64,000 nt of DNA, taken from assembly GCA_023231475.1 (NCBI GenBank), contig JALJEE010003057.1:62001-126000 (forward strand), read 5' to 3'. The translations under genes and the position numbers were made by a program. The stretch's first letter is position 1; every line of letters starts with the position of its first letter. Source of the stretch: Seison nebaliae. Lineage: Eukaryota; Rotifera; Pararotatoria; Seisonacea; Seisonidae. The notes beneath the pieces are model-generated. The model searched no databases and was not told the DNA's origin. It was given only the letters and a program-made list of their open reading frames with translations. Shown one piece after another: positions 1-13,301 of the stretch.

Positions 1-3000
1 AATAAATCACAAATATTAGGAGAACGTTTAACTGATCCGATTTATGAAATAATAGCAAAACGTACTGATATCATCGAGAAATGGGGACAAGCGGAAACAG
101 CTCGACAAAAATATTTGAGAAATATCGATCCAATTTCTCAATCTATCATCAAAAATTTCTATAATGCTTTCAATTTCGATACAACATCATTTAAAGAATT
201 GATGGTAACTCATGGAAAGAATTATGAACAGAAATTTAAAGATGTTCCACCAGTTCATTTGATGAAAGATTCACCATTATTGAAACGATTCTCTAAAGCG
301 AAAATTCCATCACCAAATTACGTTTTCATGCAAAATCTGTTGAATGGAGTATGTCGTGATGTGAAATGTTTCTGTGTATCCATCAATGACGACGAGAGTA
401 CTCTAGTCAATATGGTTCAACGATTATTAACATTGGAAACGGTTTTGAAATCGGAAGCATTATTCAAAATATCAGAAAATTCTAATGAGAGTACTGAGAA
501 TTTCTATCAATCTATTTGTAATTTTGTCAAATCATTTCACGTCGCCACATTGAACGAACGACATCAATTTTTGACGAGTCTATTCCATATGTGTTTGAGA
601 CGAAGGAATTTACATGTGAAATTATTGGCACCAGAAATGGAAATATTATTGATTGGACGACGATGTTCTATTTCATCACCGAGTAATTTAATCGATATCG
701 GTTTCCTCATGAAAAAAAGTCCATATACTAACAAGATTCTTGATGCTATTGAAATGAATCATAACATGAACTCGTCGAATTCGATGAATAATTCGAAAAC
801 TTGTCAGATTTTAGAGAATATGACCAATTCAGGAAAATCAGTCCAACAATATTCGAATGATAAACGTGGTGGGAAGAAAATGAAAAATTCGAAAAGAAAA
901 AATACGAAAAAATCAATTCAAACATCTACAACGACTTATGGGAATAATAACGGAAATACAATGAACGCGAATAATGGAATGCATAAAGAGTCATGTCTTA
1001 CTCATATCTCGGCAACAGAATTGAAATATCTCATGTATTGTGTAGTACCATTTGATGATTATGAGAATTCTGAAATTACAGAATTCATTTTCCACGAATT
1101 ACAAGTCGAACAACAAATCATTAATCAATATTTATTCGATCAAGGAAAACGAAATAAACGATTGATTATGGCATATCAAAAAATCCATCAAAATCGTTCA
1201 CAAATCAGACCATCTTGTTCCAATTGTAATAATCAGAAACATTCGACAATTTATGAACATTTTCATAATCTAATTTATTCGGTACGACAAGTTCTCGATG
1301 TATTAGCAACACGAATTCATTTGACAACATATCAGAAAGATGCGATTAAATCGAAATCCGTCATATTCGATATGCACAATTACTGCAAACGGAAAAGTCA
1401 AGGAGGAACTTCCACAAATATTCCTGGAACACCAACTCCTAGTAGTAGTGGAGCTGCAGTTGCATCTGCCGCTGCCATCCAATCGAACACTACAACGACT
1501 ACAACGAATAATAACGGAAATGATGGAAATCATGTCAATTTCCATAAGAAATCGAGTAGTATTCCATCGTCGTCCACTTTCTTACAATTTATGGAACCAA
1601 CAAAAGATGATCAATTGACTGAAAATCGAATATTTAATATGTTCACACATCAAATGAGAAATTATTATCGTCAATTATTCGATGAATTAGATGAATTGAC
1701 ATCGTCAAATAAAAGTGAAGAAGAAATGAAAAATTTCAAATTGAAATTTCGAGAGAATCTCATTCTTGAAATGAAACGATCTCCTAAAATCAAGAAATTA
1801 TTAAGAACTTATTTAAATATTAATGATATGATCACTGCTCAAGAGAGACGTTTGAATCGATTAGAATATTTATTAGATCGATTAGTTCTCTATGATCAAC
1901 TCACTGCCATGAGTCGATGGGCTCAATTGGTATGGCTGAAATATGAGGCGGAAGGAGTGGAGAATTTGAAGAGAACAAAAATTGCGACAGAAAAATATTT
2001 TTGTCGTTTTCATGAAATTTTATCTGACCAAGCCGATTATTTACCAAGTGAAGATATCGTAGATATGGCAGTGAATGCGGGATGTGATAGTGAAATATTA
2101 TTACCCAGTAAAGATATCACTCAATATTCGTTACCGGATGTGGTACAAATATTTGCATATCTCCCAATAGCGTCAGTGAATACGATAATGAATAATGCGA
2201 ATAGTAAAAGACGAGGAAAACAATTGAGAAGTTCATTAGCTGAGAAGAAGAAACGAATGGAAATGGATCTCTTAATGAATTGTGATGAAAGTGATTATCT
2301 TTTGAATAGTGAGAAGGATAGTCAAATATTATTTTGTTTACGACCAATATTTGGATCGAAATATATTGAAAATTATACGAAAAATGAATTTAATCTCATT
2401 CATCGAACGAATCATCATTTTATCGGATCATCATCAACAAATCGAACAAATCATTTCAATTGTAATAACAATTATTCAAACGATAACAATAATAACAACA
2501 ACAATAATAATAATAATAATCATATTTTAAATAATCATATTAATAATAATTCATGTTCATCCTTGTTAAACAACAACAACAATAATAATAATATATCGAA
2601 AGAGAATGATTTGAAAAAAGATGATGATGATGCATCGAAAGCTCTCGAGAATATGAAGAGAAGGAAGGAGATTCGAGATCGAAATTTTTTCATCGATTGT
2701 CGAAATGAAGAATATCTTTATCGTAAACAATCTCTATTATATATGTTGAGTGCGAATGAATTGGCATTAGCAGAAATGACTTATTATTCTACTGTTCTCT
2801 CTTTTGTCGACGATGATATTGATATGGATTTGTTCGAATGTGAGAAAGATGAATTAATCTCTCCTGAAGAATTAGCTGATGATTTCATTAATTATTCGTC
2901 ATTCGTTTATGTGGGATTAAGAGCGGCATCTGAATTGAATGCTCATACGATTATGGTGAATAATGCTGTTCGACAAATGGTCAGTCGTCGAATGAAAGAT

Positions 3001-6000
3001 TTACGATATCGTTCCCATAAAAAAGACTCTACTAAATTAGATGTGGGTGATAAGAAATTCGATCCGTCAACTAAAACCATGACAACGGTGACACAACCAT
3101 CGAATGATTCATCATCGTCATCATCATCAACAACATCATCATCATCATCATCATCAGGATCTAATGAATTATCGAAGTCTACTTCAACTTCATCTTGTTC
3201 ACAAACGAGACAATCATCATCGAATTCATCGACCATCAAAATGAGTCAAAACATAGCCACATCGTTATCGACGAAAAAATTATTTACGGAATTAAATACC
3301 AAGAATTTAATGCAAGGAGTTAATGGATCGATGGGATGGAACAGTTGCTCCAAATGTAAGGATCCATTCGCTCATCTTTATCTCGATTATATGTTGGGCG
3401 CATTGGAACGATATAATGAAATTCAACATGGACGAACATTAGTCCCTGATAAAAATTTTGGAATGTTCTCATTAAATTATGATAAATTGATCGATATTTC
3501 ACATGAAGCAGCCGCTCGTATTAACGAAGTTCATCATTCATCAATTCGAAGAGATAAAAAGAAAAGTTAATTTATTTAATTTTTATATATTTAATTTTTA
3601 TTTATTTAAATTTTCAAGAACGTACTGGAATCGAATATTTGATGATAGTTTTCCGTCATTTCATGGCATATAGTAACATCGATGTTGATTTACCGAAAGC
3701 ACTCGTTCTCACTCAATCCATTCAGAAAGTGGTAGATAAACAAATGAAGAATGAATTGATTAAAGATGATTTAGTCTGTCCAGTAATCGCTGCTAATCGA
3801 GATCTCCACAAATATTCCATAAGAGCAGTAGAGCGATTGAATAAAAAACATTCGTTAAAATCAGATACGAAATTGACATATGAAGAATGTCTTATCCCTC
3901 AAATTTTAAATTTAATGAAATTGTTGATGGAGGCGATGGACGAGGATGCCGGACAGAAAAACCGTTTAGCTGATGAAATGTCGAAAATGTCACAATGTGA
4001 AGATGAAGGTGATATTTTATTTCTTAAATCAGAAATGAAGAAATATTCAAATACGATGGTAACGAAAGAATTGGAACGATATCCATCAGATAAATTAGGA
4101 GAATATGGTCTAATGTTGACACCATTATTGGAGAGATTCATATCATTCGATCTATTAGAATTAGAGGAATCAGAAAGTGATGATGAAGAGGATAATGATG
4201 AAGAAAGTGAAAAAGAAACTGATGAAATAGAAAAAAAACATGAAAAAAAGAAACGACAACGTCATCGAGACAAAGAGGAACCATTGGGATTAGATACGGA
4301 ATTGTTATCGATATTTCAAATTCGATTTCCAAATCGTCTCAAAAAGAAATCTGCCATCACTTACACACCAACCAAATATGATAATGTTCGAGATATCGTC
4401 GACGTATTCACAATGGAGAATGCGATTGATCATATTCATGAGAAATTCCTTCTTAATCAAACCGTTTTCCTTCGACCAATGTTCACTGAAATTGAACGAT
4501 TAGCACAACATTTTATGTTCATTAATGAATTACATTTATTCATAAATTATTTTGATAATTTGAAAGATGCGAATATTCTAATAAGTGAAGGCGAAGCAGA
4601 AGTTCTACTCAAATTATTCTCAGCAAATATCTGTCCAGCACCACCAGAAGAAGATGTTAAAATAACAATTCAATCATTCTCAAGTGACGACGATGAAGAT
4701 GATGATAATGAGAAGAAGAATAAAAATTTAAAAAGAAGAAGAAATTCACAAATACCACAAGATGATTTGGTAACGGTAATTTTGAATAAATTAAAATTTT
4801 TCGTTGGTATCATGTTCACTGAATATACGTCAGGTGAAGGTCTGAGTGATGATCAATTGAAATTAACAAAAACATTATTGGCACAAATCGATAATGGAGT
4901 TTCAAGTGAACAATTTATCAATTTCGTTCAAATTCATGATACGAATCAATTGAAATTATTGACGGGATATATTTATCGATATTTCAAAAAGATCGATAAG
5001 AATCGTCGTTCTGATTATCATAAGAAAGGTGATATTACAATGAGAGATATTATTATTAGATGGATAAAATTGGTGGACGATGGTTCGATGAACGAGTATC
5101 AAGGTCGAAGAAAATTTTTCGATTCTATCGTTTTCGTTTTCAAATTGTTGACGGAACAAAAACAAATTTCATATTTTAAGAAATTAAATATGAAATCACG
5201 TGAAGGAAATACGGAGATCGATAATGATGATTTAATGTTTGGATTCCATTCGATTGTTCATATTGGGAAGAGGATCGAATACGAAAAGAAACGTTATCGT
5301 CGATTGAAACCGATCGTCGATGATTGTCATAATTGTTTGAAAGAGATCTTGAGTACACGAACATATTGTGTGATTAGAACAAATGTTATCGATCCGAAAC
5401 GTTGTTTGAGATTAAGATTAAAAAGACAACAACAGAAGAAGAGAGAAGAAGAGGCAGCAGCAGCAGCAGCAGCAGCAGCCGCCGCAGAAGAAGAAAATGA
5501 AAATGATGGTAATAATAGAAAGAAGAAAACAGAATTATTGGAGAAGAGATTAAAAGCATTGGATGAGCGGATTGCTGTGAAAGAGAAAGAAATTAGTAAA
5601 GTTTGTAGAAATATTGGTTCAAACAAAAAAATTCTTGAATCAAATCGACAACAGGTTAAGAAAAACAGAACATTATCATCATCAACTAAACGTCAAAAGA
5701 AAAAACCTCATCCCAAATCCCTACAACCAAAACCACAACCACAAAAACAACCACAACCACAAAAACAACAACAACAACAAAAACAAAAAATACAAAAATT
5801 ACAACAATTACAAAAACAACAACAAAAATTACAACAAGCACAACTACAAAAACAAAAATCAATGCAACAACAATCCCAAAAACAACAACAACAACATGAA
5901 GAAAAATTAGAAGAGAAAGAACAACAACATAAACAACAACAACAACAACATCAGAAAGAAAAAGTAGAAGAAAAAGAACATAAATTAGAAAAGAAAAAAG

Positions 6001-9000
6001 AAAAAAAGGAAGAACAGAAATCGAAAGAGAATAATCATAAACTTATGAATCCATCATTTACAAATTTAGTGAATCATCGAATGGGATTATTATCAGCAAT
6101 GTCATTGAATAAGAAGACATTATTCAATCATGATACTGCATTGACATTGTCAGTGGAAGCGGGTCATATTTCTGTTGTCTATTCATTGTTAGCAGCGTCA
6201 GCGAATGTGACACATCGTGATAAGAAAGGACATACTTGTTTGATGATTGCAGCAATTAGAGGACATAATAATATTATGGAATTATTATTGAAATCTAATA
6301 GTGAGATTGATGCGACGACAGAGAAGAATAATGATACGGCTCTCTCACTCGCTTGTTGTAATGGTGTGTTGAAGAGTGTGGAGAAGTTGTTGGAATGGAA
6401 AGCGGATATTGAACATCGAAATTCATCGGATTATACTCCTCTCTCATTAGCTGCCAGTTTTGGAAATATTAAAGTAGTGGATATGTTGTTGAGACATGGT
6501 GCTGATGTCGATTCTCGTTGTGGTTCCAAATTGGGTATATCTCCATTGATGATAGCTGCAATGCATGGACATTTGAATGTGGTTCGTTTATTGATCGAAG
6601 AATTTGCGGAAGTTAATGCCACAATTGAAACGAATAAGAATAGTGCTCTCACTCTTGCATGTTTCCAAGGAAAAGTGAATGTAGCAGAATTTCTGGTAAT
6701 GAACGGTGCTAATATCGAACATCGAGCAAAGAATGGTTTGACTCCTTTAATGGAAGCGATAACGAATGGTAATTTAGAAGTGGGAAGAACATTGTTAAGA
6801 TTGGGAGCTGATCCAAATGCCGCACCAATACCAGTAACAAAAGATACAGCATTGACATTAGCAGCAAATAGTGGAAATGTTGAATTCGTTAAATTATTGT
6901 TAGAGAATGGTGCACAAATCGAAGCGAAGAATAAGAAAGGTGCAACATCATTATGGATCGCTTGTCATAACGGAAATTTATCGATTGTTGAAACTTTATT
7001 AGAATATGATGCAGAAATAAATAGTGAAGATAATAAGAAAATGTCTTGTTTAGTTGTGGCATTTCGAGAAGGTCATCTCAATGTGGTTGATACTATTCTA
7101 CCAAAAGTGAAAACATTTCCATCTGATGCTGATTTGAAACGATATAAACAAACGATTAATGATGCATTGGAAAATGTGAGAAATAAAACGAATTTGAAAT
7201 TGAGTAGAAATAATAATTCAATTTCATCTCCTCCCAATATTAATACGAATAATAATAATAGCAATTGTCTTATGAATGATAATGTCTCTTCTTCCAATAA
7301 TTCAACTACCACAGATGGAATGACAATTAAAAGAAAAAAGAATACCAATCCGTTATCGGATCATCTTCAACGATTAGAACGATCATCAGAAGCATTAGAT
7401 CTCATCTGTTCGAAAAAAGAGACGAATGAAAGATGTGCTAAAGTGATGATGGAAATTACAATGAATAAAACGGAAGATCAAAATAAAAATAAGAAACCAA
7501 AAACGAAAGATAAACCGAATAAAAAAACGAATAAACAAAATAAATCGATACAAATTTCGGAAGTGGAGAAAGATATCGATTCTGAAGAGGACGAGATTCC
7601 ATTATCGATAATCGAAGAGAAACCATTAAAAAAGCCAATCGATACAACAACATCCGATAAAGTTGAAAATGATTCAATTAATACATCAGAAATTGAAGAA
7701 ATAAAATTACCAGTTAAAATTGAAGAAATTGAAAAGAAAGCAAAACCAGTTGATCTTTCTAAAACTGGTAAATCATTGACAAATCCATCTCCCCATTCCT
7801 CGACATGTTCAGTTGAGAAGATTGGAAAAGAGAAGAAAAAAGAAGGGAAATTAAAGAAACCATTAAATACGATTGATTTAGAGAAGACGAATAAAAAAAC
7901 GGAGAAGAAATTAAAGAAGAAAATGAAATCGAATGAGAAAATCGAAATAACGAAGAAACAACCATCAGAGAAAACATTATATTCTCAGACGTCAGCATCA
8001 AATTCAATTTCCATCGTTACCGCTCCATCAACTGTTTTAGTGGAAGAGAATTGGAATCGATGGAATGTTAATCAACAAAATTCTCAATCAACAAAACTAA
8101 CAACTAATACCAATAACAACAACAACAACAATAATAATAATAATAATAATTGTAATCGAAGAAATCAAAAAAAAGATGGTCCAATATCTACATATCTATC
8201 TACATCCAACATTACAACTTCTACAACTGCTGGTGCGATTGGAACATCAAATTCCACCGTCGTATCATCTCATCAGGTGAAAAATCGGCAGATTAATGTG
8301 GATCCGGAATTTCTGGAGATTGAAGAGAATAAAGAATTTTTGAAGAATCTTGAGAAAGAATATGGAGTTGTGATCGAGAAAGAGATCGTTCCAAAAACGA
8401 CGGACAAAAATCAATTTATGGCGAAATTGAGAGTTGTTCCCATATCGACCGATTATGGTCGCTGCAGGACGAATGTTCGTGAAGTCGTCCACACATTAAA
8501 GCAGATGAGAGATGAACATTCTCGAAACAATCATGCATCAACTATGATTTCCTCAATTTCTTCGTCATCTCAACATCGACCTACTCTCACTACGACTACC
8601 ACAACAACAACATCACATCCGACCATCTTCTACAATAAAAACCATCAACAGAATTATCATAATACTTCGAATTCATCTAATAAAAATCGAAGTTCTCGAT
8701 CAATCGCTTCCACCAATCCATCTGTCAAATCGTCAACAATTACTAATTCTCAAATTACAAAGAAGAAATCGTCTGATAATAAAGCGATAACTTATGCGGA
8801 AAAGATTGCCGGTAAATCCAATCGAAGTCAAAACATTCTTCCTAATATCATTACGATAAATAATCGACAGAAAAGTAGAGAATTTAATTTACAATCAAGT
8901 TACGTGTCTGTGTTCAAGAATAGTTTAAATGAAAATAAAATGAAAACATCTTGTGCTATTACATCGTCAATTGTAACGACAACGATTCCTTTAAATCGTG

Positions 9001-10073
9001 ACGAATTTCCATCACTCACATCCACCAATTTGACGAATATTGATAACAATAATGAGTTGATGACGAGTTCGGGAAATATTCCCAATAAGATGTTAATTGC
9101 ATCGGAGAATGTTTCGAGAGAAACATCGATTATTCGTTCGGGCATTTGTCGTTCCTTTTCAACAAATCGTTCTGGTGATAATTGTCTCTCGATGACTGAT
9201 AATAATAATAATAATTATGATTTGATGAATTTTAATTGTCATCTCGAAAATTATCAATTAGCGAAAGAAAGATCATTCCAAAATTCGAAAGATGATGTGA
9301 GAGAATATATGGATTCAATTCCATATTCAATTCCATATTCAATTCCATCAAATATTGAATCGAATTATAATAATAATTACAAAAATGACAATACTCTCCA
9401 CAACAAATTATTTAATGAAGGAAATCATTATGAATATAATGGTGGAATTGGTGGAAGAATTAATGATGTTGATAATTATCATCCAACATCATCATTTTCA
9501 CCTTTTATCTCTTCACCAATTCCTTCTACCAACATCTCTTATCCTAATATGATCGGAAAAAATAATTCAAATAATTCATATTTTGAAAATAATATTCAAA
9601 CTGATTCAATCGATAATCATCAATTGAATAATAATAATAACAACAACAACAACAACAACAATTCATTTAGTACGAGACGGAATAATATCAGATCGGAGAA
9701 TGATAGTCGAAAACCGAAAAATTATTCACCATTAGGATGTACATTCGATTTAACGGAAACGTTTGTTCCCACAGCAAATGATGAACGAAAATCAGAAATC
9801 GTCAGTCAATCGACTGTACCATCAAATACTCTTCATTCATCATCACAACGAGAACAATTTCCTGATTTCTCTTTAGAATATAGTTGTAATTCGGAGATTG
9901 ATATGAATTATGATTATCTCCCTCATCCATCTCAATCATTTCATTCAACTTATCCATCTATCAGTGCCATCAATGACGGATCTCATATTCCTGTCAGTGA
10001 TCGAATGCATTGGACAACGGCTAACGTCCGAAACATTCTAGAGAGTTTCTATGAGAGAAATCTTTCGAAATAA
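1..10073 (+). CDS. Giant MASK/ANKHD1-like ankyrin protein, 5' end outside window
   Basis: Two exons, 1-3565 and 3619-10073, are joined by a 53-bp GT-AG intron. Splicing is phase 1 and reads through without a stop (…KRTGIEYLM…), giving 3,339 residues with the N-terminus missing. The first ~1,900 residues are largely helical and charged, and I do not recognise them. A Gln/Lys-rich coiled-coil-like stretch (about 5690-6040) then leads into ten ankyrin repeats (about 6127-7113). Their diagnostic phrases (SDYTPLSLAA, GSKLGISPLM, ALTLACFQG, NGLTPLMEA, FPSDADLKRY) match the second ankyrin cluster of MASK/ANKHD1/ANKRD17. The usual KH domain is not evident; positions 8287-8515 hold a KH-sized segment without the GxxG loop. 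The C-terminal part is disordered and rich in Asn and Ser. MASK proteins are cytoplasmic scaffolds in growth and Hippo-related signalling. The ankyrin assignment is firm; the joining to the upstream region rests on one open frame. Confidence 0.85.
2484..2595 (+). repeat. AAC/AAT trinucleotide runs (poly-Asn)
   Basis: Two mixed AAC/AAT runs (about 2484-2520 and 2565-2595) encode Asn homopolymers inside the first exon of the large ankyrin gene. The mixture of synonymous codons suggests an old or protein-level-selected run rather than a fresh slippage expansion. Confidence 0.9.
3103..3158 (+). repeat. TCA/TCG run (poly-Ser)
   Basis: A nearly continuous TCA/TCG stretch broken by two ACA codons encodes a Ser-rich linker in the large ankyrin gene. 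Confidence 0.9.
5453..5483 (+). repeat. GCA run (poly-Ala)
   Basis: About ten consecutive GCA/GCC codons encode an alanine run that sits directly after a basic segment and before an acidic one in the large ankyrin gene. Confidence 0.9.
5725..5965 (+). repeat. CAA/AAA-rich low-complexity coding region (poly-Gln/Lys)
   Basis: CAA-dominated sequence encodes alternating Gln runs and Lys/Glu, likely a coiled coil. It lies directly before the ankyrin block, the same place where MASK proteins carry a Gln-rich linker. Confidence 0.85.
8108..8152 (+). repeat. AAC/AAT run (poly-Asn)
   Basis: A mixed AAC/AAT run encodes an Asn homopolymer between the ankyrin block and the KH-sized segment of the large ankyrin gene. 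Confidence 0.9.
9314..9349 (+). repeat. Three 12-bp tandem units in coding sequence
   Basis: The unit TCAATTCCATAT occurs three times, the last with one change, and encodes a repeated Ser-Ile-Pro-Tyr. The copies are nearly identical at nucleotide level, so the duplication looks recent. Confidence 0.85.
9627..9663 (+). repeat. AAT/AAC run (poly-Asn)
   Basis: An AAT then AAC run encodes twelve Asn residues near the C-terminus of the large ankyrin protein. Confidence 0.9.
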
Positions 10074-11066
10074 AGAAACTTTCTTCGCATCTCCATTAAA
10101 CATTTCTTTCCTTCTTCCAACACTTTCCTCTCTAACAATCGATAAAGTCAATTTCTTCCCATCCTCCCTCTCCCCATACCATTATACATAAACTACACGA
10201 AATTACATTTTAAAGAAATCTCATTCGGAATATTATCGTTTCGTCAACAAATTATTTCATCATCTGTCCACTACTACTCACAGTACACACTGTGTATCAG
10301 AGACATATACGGATCGATTTCTTTTCCTCGCCGGAAATTATGTTTACTTATTATTCTTATTTCTTTCTCTTACAATATTATTATAATACTTATAAATATG
10401 AATTTCTTTGAAAAACAAAATATTTTTAATTTGAACTTTCACCGACTATAAACCGAATTAATCATTCAAATCTAAATAATATTAAATACGTCGATTGAAG
10501 ATAATGAGAGGGGATCGAGTCACATACAACACGAACAATGTAAACACAAATTAAAAGTAGAATTTTTACACATAGAAAACAGAATAAACAATTATTCAGC
10601 TTGTATTAAACTATTAATGAAATATATTATTGTATGTACGTATATATTATGAAATTTCCATTTCTTCAGTACAATTCTTTCTTCCAAATTTGGTGGCATA
10701 TATCCGGTTTAAGACATTATTTTTCGTCTATTTTCAAATTGACATTCCATTTCCGCCAATTCACTTTGGAGATGATCAAGAAATTTTTCTATTTACTGAA
10801 AATTTGAATATTATTCTTAATATTTAATTAAAACAATTTTTTTTGAAATGACAACATTCCCATCATTGATGGTAACCGTCAGGTATAATCATGTTTGATA
10901 TTAGGAGGATATTATAATCTCATTTTGTCACATATGTGATTCCATTTCTACAGTAATAATTGTAATAATAGATTGTTTGGTAATGTAAATGAAATTTTAA
11001 ATTTAAAAAATAATTTTATTTTACTAATTTTAAAGAATTAGAAAATTAATTTTTTGAAAAGTTTGA
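10074..11066. other. Intergenic: 3' flank of ankyrin gene and upstream of USP gene
   Basis: AT-rich sequence with scattered stops in all frames. It presumably contains the 3' UTR of the ankyrin gene and the promoter of the USP gene. I see no RNA gene or repeat in it. Confidence 0.6.
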
Positions 11067-12881
11067 ATGATAATGAGGAGAATGAAGAAGAGTCGAGGAG
11101 ATGTATTGTCAAAGGGACGACCGGACCGGAATGTTAGGCTCACCCAAATGATTAAATGTGGAATGAATATTAACAAATGGGAAAAGACGAATTCTCGCAA
11201 ATATTGTGGCCTGACTAATGTTAGCTTGCGTTGTAATCAGATTTTCCCATTTTTTTTTAGTTTGGCAATACATGTTATGCCAATTCGATTTTGCAAGCGC
11301 TTTTCTTCTGTGAACAATTCCGAAATGCTGTTCTTAAATATTCCCGTTCACCTACTGCCAAATCGACGTCGCACAATCTTCTTGATTCTTTAAAGGATCT
11401 ATTCCATCAAATGAACAAGAATAAATCGTCGTCGAATGTCGTAGCTCCGAAAAAGTTCATGAATAATCTACAAATTTCAAATCGTTCCCATTAAATTTAT
11501 CGATGAAATTAATGATTCTTTTAGCCGTCTTCGCTCAAGGATTGATGCAACATGATGCACATGAATTCCTCAATTTCCTCCTAAACACTTGTGCAGATAT
11601 TGTGCACCGTTTGTATGTTTCTCGAATTCATGTGCAATAATACCAAATTCGATTGTAGAGAATGTGCCCGACATCCAATCGACGAATAATGTTGTCTCGT
11701 CAAACAATCATAACGGAATGAACTGTAATCAAATTAAAATGAATGGAAATGAGAATAATGATAAATTTCAACATCATACATTTCAACAGACTATCAGAAA
11801 TTTTATATCTACTAAAAATAATGTTTCTTTCTCAATTAATTCTCTTAAAGAATTCTATTAAATTTAATTAGACAACGAAGAAATATGAGAAATCCATCGC
11901 TCGTCAAACCAATTGGGTTCGCGATTTATTCGAAGGTCAATTAATTAACGAAACAATCTGTCTCAAATGTGATACGGTTTATCATTTAAACTTCCTAATT
12001 TCAAATAATAAATTCCTTTGAATAAAATGGGAAAAATAGAAATCGGTGAAATATGAGAAATTTCTCGATTTACCAATTGAAATTGAACAAAATACATCGA
12101 TCACTCATTGTCTCAGGAATTTCTCTCGACGTGAATTACTGACAGGAGATTCGAAATATTTCTGTTCCGAATGTCAATGTGAACAAGAAGCAGTTAAAAC
12201 GTTTAAAAGATTTTCTAAAAAAATTTCTATTAATTTATTATACATGTTAAAGAATGAGAATTGATCGTTTACCTCAAATTTTGGCATTACATTTGAAACG
12301 ATTCAAATTTGTGGAGAGTATGGGACGACATAAGAAATTGAGTTATCGAGTAACATTCTGTTCCGAATTACGTTTGTCTCATATCGTTAGAAATTTAAAT
12401 TATCAAATATAATAAATAATATAATATTATGAATAGATGAAGAATAAGAATGCGGATAATCAATCGATGTATAATTTGGCATCTTTCGTCATACATTGTG
12501 GCTCGTGTCCCAATCGCGGCCATTATATCACTATGGCTTGCTCGAATGAGAATGATGAGTGGTTATTATTGGATGATGATGTTATTCAAGTTAATAATCT
12601 CTTTACTAAATATTTTTGAGAAGGAAATTATTCTTTCTATTTATTATCATCGTTAATGTGATGGAGTATTATTTAGATTAATCTCTTTCTCTTCTTCTCT
12701 TCTTCATCTCTCCACTATCATCACTCAACTCTCAACTCTATTGACAACGCGACTGATACGAATAAATATTTAGAACTTACCAAATGGGACGAGTTTCTTC
12801 GACAAATTCTTCGGTTTATCACCTGAATTCACTAAAACATTAGATACTGCTTATTTATTATTCTACGTTCGTTCTCCCTAA
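11067..12881 (+). CDS. Ubiquitin carboxyl-terminal hydrolase, USP12/USP46 family
   Basis: Nine exons splice in frame to 427 residues: 11067-11219, 11261-11483, 11525-11608, 11659-11822, 11872-11976, 12040-12200, 12253-12385, 12437-12589, 12774-12881. Family hallmarks follow in order: Cys box [17 protein letters not shown], Asp-His box [16 protein letters not shown], Zn-finger CxxC pairs (CLKC, CSEC), [26 protein letters not shown], and His box [12 protein letters not shown] with the following DDD. The triad Cys, His and Asp are all present. In other animals this enzyme removes ubiquitin when bound to WDR48/WDR20 partners, acting on histones, signalling receptors and glutamate receptors. The middle exon carries an Asn-rich insert. 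The start is the first in-frame ATG; the first 35 residues do not resemble the family, so the true start could lie in another exon. Introns are 41-63 bp except the last (184 bp). Confidence 0.9.
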
Positions 12882-13301
12882 TCGATGTTTGTGAATCTGT
12901 TTCCTCTTCTCACTTCTCACCTTTATCGAGTAATTAATTCTTTTATTATCTTTTCATCTCTATAGAACTCTTTGAATTGTTGAACATTTGTGGAGTTGAA
13001 TTGTTGAGTTGATTGAAAGGAACTTGTAAAAATTTTATTTATTTTCATATATGCAAAAAGGGGACAGAGGAGAACCATCAAAAGTTGGTGCATTCGACGA
13101 CTGTGAGAGAATGATAAGAAATGTATCAATAATAAGAATCATCATCTGCTTCATCGTTTCTATAATTAATAGTAATTCGAAAGTCTTCACTCAACAGTAG
13201 GTGAAAGAAGGAGGGAGAGTTTAAGAGTGAAATAAATAAATAATTTGAAGAGAGAAGAAAGAGGAAGTTTCTCGACATTTTAATTGTATAAGGTAGCACA
13301 A
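12882..13301. other. Intergenic between USP gene and SLC12A9-like gene
   Basis: About 420 bp of AT-rich sequence with no coding exon that fits either neighbour. A purine-rich patch (about 13200-13270) lies just upstream of the next start codon. Confidence 0.55.

Noticed and set aside
1-3565. Ryanodine or IP3 receptor identity for the N-terminal region of the large gene
   Set aside because: Considered because of size and helical character, but no receptor signature, EF-hand or membrane segment could be matched.
3639-3650. Second start for the large ankyrin frame (TTG-ATG near 3639)
   Set aside because: The GT-AG intron 3566-3618 joins the upstream frame in phase, so this is an internal exon, not a gene start.
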